9,741 nucleotides of DNA from Thermosulfurimonas sp. (GTDB taxonomy: Bacteria > Desulfobacterota > Thermodesulfobacteria > Thermodesulfobacteriales > Thermodesulfobacteriaceae). Of this stretch, positions 5,844 to 9,741 are shown in pieces (the first letter of the stretch is position 1; each line of letters starts with the position of its first letter). Below the pieces are notes generated by a model, which saw only the letters and a list, made by a program, of their open reading frames with translations, was not told the DNA's origin and did no database searches. The stretch is taken from NCBI GenBank assembly GCA_015487645.1, contig WFPH01000018.1:1-9741 (forward strand), written 5' to 3'. A program made the translations under genes and the position numbers.

Positions 5844-7091
5844 TTAGGCCTCCTGGGCCTTTTTCTCATAAATTAAAATCGGTTTCTCTCGTCGCAAGAT
5901 CACATCTTCTGTAACCACACACTCCCGGACACCCTCCAGGGAAGGCAGGTCGTACATGAGATCCAGCATGGCCTCTTCCAGGATGGCCCTGAGCCCCCGG
6001 GCGCCGGTTTTGCGCCGGATGGCTTCCCGGGCTACCGCCCGCAGAGCCCCCTCAGTGAAACGGAGTTCCACCCCGTCGAGTTCGAAGAGCTTCTGATATT
6101 GCTTGACCAGGGCGTTTTTGGGTTCCACCAGGATCTTTATCATTTCGTCTTCGGTAAGTTCATCCAGGGTGGCCACCACCGGAATACGCCCCACAAATTC
6201 CGGAATCATGCCGTACTTGATGAGATCCTCTGGTTGGACCTGGGCCAGGATCTCCCCGATGGACATCTCTTTCACGTTCTTGATCTCGGCTCCGAAACCG
6301 AGTCCGCTTTTGCCGAGCCGCTGCCGGATAATGTCCTCCAGACCTACGAAGGCTCCTCCGCAAATGAAAAGAATATTAGTGGTGTCCATGCGGATGTATT
6401 CCTGCTGGGGATGCTTGCGGCCCCCCTTCGGGGGGATGTTGGCAATGGTGCCCTCAAGGATCTTTAGAAGGGCTTGCTGGACCCCCTCTCCGGAAACATC
6501 TCGGGTGATGGAAGGGCTGTCGGCCTTGCGGGCGATCTTGTCGATCTCGTCGATGTAGACGATTCCGCGCTGGGCCAGCTCCAGATCGAAATCCGCCGCC
6601 TGAAGGAGGTTCAGGAGGATGTTCTCCACGTCTTCTCCCACATAGCCCGCTTCTGTGAGAGTGGTGGCATCTGCGATGGTGAAGGGCACATTCAGGAACT
6701 TGGCCAGCGTCTGGGCCAGGAGGGTCTTCCCGCAGCCGGTAGGCCCGATAAGGAGGATGTTGCTTTTCTGGAGCTCAACGTCTTTGAGATTGACTCCGCT
6801 TTCGATGCGCTTATAGTGATTATGCACGGCTACCGCCAGTATCTTCTTTGCCCGCTCCTGCCCTACCACATACTGGTCAAGAAAGGCCTTGATCTCCGAG
6901 GGTTTGGGGATCTGTTTCAGTCTTTCTTCGGCGATTTCTTTCTCGTAGTCTTCGGCAATGATTTCGTTGCAGAGTTCCACGCACTCATCGCAGATGTAGA
7001 CCGAAGGTCCGGCTATAAGCTTGCGAACCTCCTGCTGGCTCTTTCCGCAAAAGGAACAGTGGAGTTCCCCGGTGATCTTGGAGTGATTCAT
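5844..7091 (-). CDS. clpX: ATP-dependent unfoldase subunit of ClpXP
   Basis: ClpX is a hexameric AAA+ unfoldase that recognises tagged proteins (for example ssrA-tagged) and feeds them to ClpP. The 415 residues contain an N-terminal C4 zinc domain (C12, C15, C34, C37), Walker A GPTGCGKT at 116-123, pore loop GYVGED at 149-154, Walker B VYIDEIDK at 178-185, the RKH loop in GGRKHPQQE, and a sensor-2 GARGLR motif near the end. The ClpP-docking loop reads LGF (in SGLGFGAE) where E. coli has IGF, a mild change. The ATG overlaps the clpP stop as ATGA (7088-7091), so the two partners are translationally coupled. All ATPase residues are intact, and the length is close to the family norm. Confidence 0.98.
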   Translation of the reverse strand: MNHSKITGELHCSFCGKSQQEVRKLIAGPSVYICDECVELCNEIIAEDYEKEIAEERLKQIPKPSEIKAFLDQYVVGQERAKKILAVAVHNHYKRIESGVNLKDVELQKSNILLIGPTGCGKTLLAQTLAKFLNVPFTIADATTLTEAGYVGEDVENILLNLLQAADFDLELAQRGIVYIDEIDKIARKADSPSITRDVSGEGVQQALLKILEGTIANIPPKGGRKHPQQEYIRMDTTNILFICGGAFVGLEDIIRQRLGKSGLGFGAEIKNVKEMSIGEILAQVQPEDLIKYGMIPEFVGRIPVVATLDELTEDEMIKILVEPKNALVKQYQKLFELDGVELRFTEGALRAVAREAIRRKTGARGLRAILEEAMLDLMYDLPSLEGVRECVVTEDVILRREKPILIYEKKAQEA

Positions 7092-7705
7092 GATTTATCC
7101 TGGTCCTCCTTGGATTTTGAGGTCTCACGGGGCTGAATAATTTGATCAATAATTCCGTATTCCAGGGCGTCCTCCGTAGACATGTAGAAATCCCTTTCGG
7201 TGTCCTCCCTTATACGCTCATGAGGCTGACCGGTGTGTTTCGCCAAAATGTTGTTCAGGAGTTCGCGCAGTCGGAGGATCTCCCGGGCCTGGATGTCCAC
7301 GTCCGTAGCCTGGCCCTGAAAGGCCCCGATAGGCTGATGGAGCATAATCCTGGAATGGGGCAGAGCGTAGCGCTTACCCTTGGCTCCGGCGGCGAGCAAT
7401 ACCGCGGCCATACTGGCCGCCTGCCCCAGGCAGATGGTGCAGATGTCCGGTTTCACGTACTGCATGGTGTCGTAGATGGCCAGCCCCGCCGTGACCAATC
7501 CGCCGGGAGAGTTGATATAAAGCATGATGTCCCGTTCCGGGTCTTCGGCCTCCAGAAAAAGGAGCTGGGCAATGACCAGATTGGCAAGATGGTCGTCAAT
7601 GGGGCCCCCAATAAAGACGATACGCTCCTTGAGGAGGCGGGAATAGATGTCGTAAGCCCGTTCGCCTCGGCCGGTTTGTTCGATGACTATAGGTATAAGC
7701 GGCAT
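7088..7705 (-). CDS. clpP: Clp protease proteolytic subunit
   Basis: ClpP forms the two-ring, 14-subunit serine protease chamber that works with ClpX in the cytoplasm. The 205 residues include the LxPxVIEQTGRGERAYDIYSRLL-type N-terminus and catalytic triad S98 (GQAASMA), H123 (MLHQP) and D172 (DTERDFYMS), matching S97/H122/D171 of mature E. coli ClpP. The MPLIPIV start matches forms that need little or no propeptide removal. The ATG at 7705 comes two bases after the tig stop, and GAGGAA in the end of tig can serve as its ribosome binding site. The stop overlaps clpX by four bases. The C-terminal tail (ETSKSKEDQDKS) is polar and probably disordered. Confidence 0.98.
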   Translation of the reverse strand: MPLIPIVIEQTGRGERAYDIYSRLLKERIVFIGGPIDDHLANLVIAQLLFLEAEDPERDIMLYINSPGGLVTAGLAIYDTMQYVKPDICTICLGQAASMAAVLLAAGAKGKRYALPHSRIMLHQPIGAFQGQATDVDIQAREILRLRELLNNILAKHTGQPHERIREDTERDFYMSTEDALEYGIIDQIIQPRETSKSKEDQDKS

Positions 7706-7707
7706 TC

Positions 7708-9024
7708 CTATTCCTCTTGGGCTTCGCTGGAAGCCTTATTTCCTTGACCGTCTTTTAAATTAGCTTGCGAGATCAGGAACTGCAAGGTCTTTTCAGCGAG
7801 AAGCTTGGGCACCATATAGGTCATGATGACCCGCATGGCCTCCTCGGGTTTACCGCCGGAGGCCTTGGCCATCTCTTCCGCCTTTTTCTCCAGATCCTCC
7901 TGGGTAATCGTGATGTTTTCCTGCTCCGCTATCTTTTCAAGCACGAACTCCTCCCGGGCCTGTCTTTCAGCCGTAGGGCGCAATTTCTTCTTGAGTCGCT
8001 CCACAGAGATGCCCGCGGATTCGAAAGTGTGTCCCCGCTGCTCTAGGTCCTGCGCGATACCTTCGAGCATCTGGGCGATTTTGAACTCGATGTACCTTTC
8101 CGGTACCGGGAAGTCCACTTTCTCCAGAATCTTGCTCAGGATGTCCTCCCGGAGCTTCTCTTCGGCTTTGCGCTTGCGCTCCTCCTCGAGCCTGGCCCGA
8201 ACTCGCTGCCGCAGGTGTTCCGCAGATTCAAAACCCAAGTTCATTTTTTTCACGAATTCGTCATCTAGGGGGGCGAGCTCACGGACGTAAATCTCTCGAA
8301 TGGTGACCTCGTAGCGGATCTTCTTTCCGGCCAGAAGCTCGTTAAGGGCGTCTTCGGGATATTCCACCTCCACTTCCACCTTGTCCCCCACCTTGTGACC
8401 GATGAGGGCTTTTTCTACTTGGGAGTCGAATTCTCCTGTACCCACGTCCACGTAAAGGGCTTCGGCTTCGTGGCCCGGTACAGGTTTATCGCCGTCGTAA
8501 GCCTTAAAGGCGAGGATGGCCACGTCTCTTTCTTGGAGGACGTGATCCTCCTCGGCCTTTTTGATCTCGGCAAAGGTGTAGCGCAGGGCCTCGAGATACT
8601 CGTTAACTTCCTCCTCGGAGACTTCCTCCGAGGGTTTTTCTACTTCGATTCCGATATACGCCTCGCGCGGAAGCTCGAACTCCGGGCGGAGGTCGATAGT
8701 GGCGGTGTAGCTGAAGGCCTCATTTTCTTTGACCCGGCCATAATCTTCCACCACGGGCCGCAGGATGGGTTCGAGGCCACTCTCCTTGACCGCCTTGGGC
8801 AGGCTTTCATTGATGAGCAGCTCCGCCGTCTTCTCCTCGATATGTTCCCGGAAAAGACGTTTCAGGACGCTCTTGGGCACCCGCCCTTTCCGGAAACCTT
8901 TGAGGTCAACCTCCCGGGATAGTTTCTGACAGGTGCGATCAATGGCCTTGGCCACCTCTTCCGGCGGAAGCTCCACCTGGAGACGTTTTTCTACCGCGCT
9001 GATATCTTCTACATTGACCTTCAT
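7708..9024 (-). CDS. tig: Trigger factor (ribosome-associated chaperone, prolyl isomerase)
   Basis: Trigger factor binds ribosomal protein L23 at the exit tunnel and shelters nascent chains. The 438 residues show the N-terminal ribosome-binding domain with the signature GFRKGRVP at 43-50, a central FKBP-like prolyl isomerase domain (about 155-245, ERDVAILAFKAYDGDK onwards), and a long charged, helical C-terminal chaperone domain. AAGGAG (9031-9036) is 6 bases before the ATG at 9024, giving a confident start. It is the first gene of tig-clpP-clpX-lon, an order found in many bacteria. The C-terminal tail is short, Gln/Glu/Ser-rich, and probably flexible. I see nothing unusual in the domain make-up. 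Confidence 0.97.
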   Translation of the reverse strand: MKVNVEDISAVEKRLQVELPPEEVAKAIDRTCQKLSREVDLKGFRKGRVPKSVLKRLFREHIEEKTAELLINESLPKAVKESGLEPILRPVVEDYGRVKENEAFSYTATIDLRPEFELPREAYIGIEVEKPSEEVSEEEVNEYLEALRYTFAEIKKAEEDHVLQERDVAILAFKAYDGDKPVPGHEAEALYVDVGTGEFDSQVEKALIGHKVGDKVEVEVEYPEDALNELLAGKKIRYEVTIREIYVRELAPLDDEFVKKMNLGFESAEHLRQRVRARLEEERKRKAEEKLREDILSKILEKVDFPVPERYIEFKIAQMLEGIAQDLEQRGHTFESAGISVERLKKKLRPTAERQAREEFVLEKIAEQENITITQEDLEKKAEEMAKASGGKPEEAMRVIMTYMVPKLLAEKTLQFLISQANLKDGQGNKASSEAQEE

Positions 9025-9054
9025 GAGACACTCCTTTTCGAAAATTTCGGCCTT

Positions 9055-9083
9055 AAGCTAACGGGAAAAAAGGGAAGCGACAA
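9055..9083 (-). promoter_or_regulatory. Possible weak promoter ahead of tig
   Basis: In the 62-base gap between the PilZ gene and tig, TTGTCG (9078-9083) and TAGCTT (9055-9060) are 17 bases apart on the minus strand. Matches to consensus are four of six and three of six, so this is a candidate only. Transcription of tig could equally come from upstream or from a heat-shock sigma factor not recognisable here. Confidence 0.25.
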
Positions 9084-9086
9084 GCC

Positions 9087-9428
9087 CTACCGAAAATAAA
9101 TCTCGGGAGTGTTTGCCAGGGCGATCTGAGAAATGAAGATCTGAAGATGTTGGCGATTCTTGAAATCCATTTCCGTGAATTTTATGCCCGCTTCCACCCC
9201 CTGGGGGGTTTTTCGACACCAGCGGACTTCCCCGGAAAGTTTTATTGGAGGCTTGGTGAGAATGGATAGACGGACCTTATCCCCTTCTTTTAATCGGGCC
9301 AAATCGCCCCGGATCTTGGCCCCCTCTATGCTAAGGTCTAAGAGTTCAACCTTGCACATAAGATGGCCGTTGGCCAAGGCTCCGGAGACCGTTACGGGAT
9401 AACGGCTATACCATCTCTTTTCGCTCAT
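9087..9428 (-). CDS. Single-domain PilZ protein (predicted c-di-GMP binding)
   Basis: A 113-residue protein that is essentially one PilZ domain. The two c-di-GMP contact motifs are present: RWYSR at residues 5-9 (RxxxR) and DLSIEG at 31-36 (D/NxSxxG), followed by a beta-rich body with GDKVRLSI, LSGEVRW and GVEAGIKF. PilZ proteins sense cyclic di-GMP and adjust motility, exopolysaccharide or other surface functions; the target cannot be told from sequence. The ATG at 9428 has GGTGAG about 8 bases upstream and overlaps the previous gene's end by 23 bases, so it is likely co-transcribed with it. It stops 62 bases before tig. There is no signal peptide or membrane segment. Confidence 0.9.
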   Translation of the reverse strand: MSEKRWYSRYPVTVSGALANGHLMCKVELLDLSIEGAKIRGDLARLKEGDKVRLSILTKPPIKLSGEVRWCRKTPQGVEAGIKFTEMDFKNRQHLQIFISQIALANTPEIYFR

Positions 9429-9741
9429 CTAGGTTCTCACCCAGAATCTCTTTTTGTTTTAACACTAAATTAAGCATTTTGGCGATCTTTTGAAGCCCCT
9501 GGCGGAGGAGCTTTTCCTGTTGCAAGAGTCCCCTTTCAAGGTCTTCAAGGAGATGGAGAAAATCCCTGGAAGGGAAACCCCCTTCATTAAAGCGAGGAGC
9601 TAGAGTACTCACCAAAAGGGCCACCGAGAGGGCCTGACTGTAAGGTACCAGAATTACGCGATTCTCAAGGGCCGCCCGAGCCAGCGCTTTCCTTGCCACC
9701 TGATAGGCTTTGTCGGGCACAGCCGCCAGGGCAAAACCTGC
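9406..9741 (-). CDS. 3' end of a gene cut by the right edge, possibly RmuC-like
   Basis: The frame is open right through the window edge, so about 111 C-terminal residues are visible, beginning AGFALAAVPDKAYQVARK. A GTG at 9720 is available but the in-frame coding sequence before it and the lack of a ribosome binding site suggest the real start lies outside. The pattern AVPDKAYQ...ENRVILVPYSQAL resembles the end of the nuclease-like core of RmuC DNA recombination proteins, and the following Leu/Gln/Lys-rich helix (about 69-97, EDLERGLLQQEKLL onwards) resembles their C-terminal coiled coil. This is recognition by eye on a fragment and could be wrong. The end overlaps the PilZ start by 23 bases. 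Confidence 0.6.
   Translation of the reverse strand, partial: AGFALAAVPDKAYQVARKALARAALENRVILVPYSQALSVALLVSTLAPRFNEGGFPSRDFLHLLEDLERGLLQQEKLLRQGLQKIAKMLNLVLKQKEILGENLDERKEMV

Noticed and set aside
6474..7747. Plus-strand open frames of 220 and 201 residues opposite clpX and clpP
   Set aside because: They are shadows of strongly conserved minus-strand genes and resemble no family.
1..9741. CRISPR array, insertion sequence, prophage or toxin-antitoxin module
   Set aside because: No spaced direct repeats, transposase, integrase or paired small genes are visible. The only sizeable repeat is the hemC fold-back.

Overview
The window reads as bacterial chromosome. Almost every gene lies on the minus strand, so transcription runs from right to left. 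DNA is moderately GC-rich, proteins are rich in Lys/Glu and Arg, and gene packing is very tight, with most neighbours overlapping by 1 to 23 bases. tig-clpP-clpX-lon, GmhA, an FmdB-type zinc ribbon, HemC and a deoxyhypusine-synthase-like protein together suggest a Gram-negative of the Desulfobacterota/Thermodesulfobacteria kind, possibly thermophilic. The lineage is an inference from protein character, not a computed placement.

Right to left along transcription: (1) the 3' end of a gene cut by the right edge (possibly RmuC-like, unsure), overlapping a small PilZ-domain protein; (2) the protein quality-control operon tig, clpP, clpX, lon, coding for a ribosome-bound chaperone followed by two ATP-dependent proteolytic machines; (3) a tRNA-Val(UAC) and tRNA-Asp(GUC) pair, driven by a good sigma-70-type promoter whose -35 box contains the lon stop codon; (4) five overlapping genes starting 14 bases after the tRNA-Asp CCA: a DUF218/YdcF-type membrane protein, gmhA, a deoxyhypusine-synthase-like protein with a TTG start, an FmdB-type zinc ribbon protein, and hemC.

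The left end is abnormal. hemC reads normally for 169 codons (650 down to 144), then the sequence folds back on itself. Positions 1-87 and 144-230 form an inverted repeat with 85 of 87 bases matching, and the 56-base loop holds the next stretch of genuine hemC on the opposite strand. This looks most like a fold-back chimera at a contig end and should not be taken as a biological gene break without checking.

I see no mobile element, CRISPR array, phage gene or defence system. The core genes are conventional and their catalytic residues are intact. The less ordinary features are the fold-back, the overlap between the lon end and the tRNA promoter, the tRNA/mRNA junction before the ydcF-like gene, and the uncharacterised deoxyhypusine-synthase-like family. 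No stretch longer than 300 bases lacks a gene.
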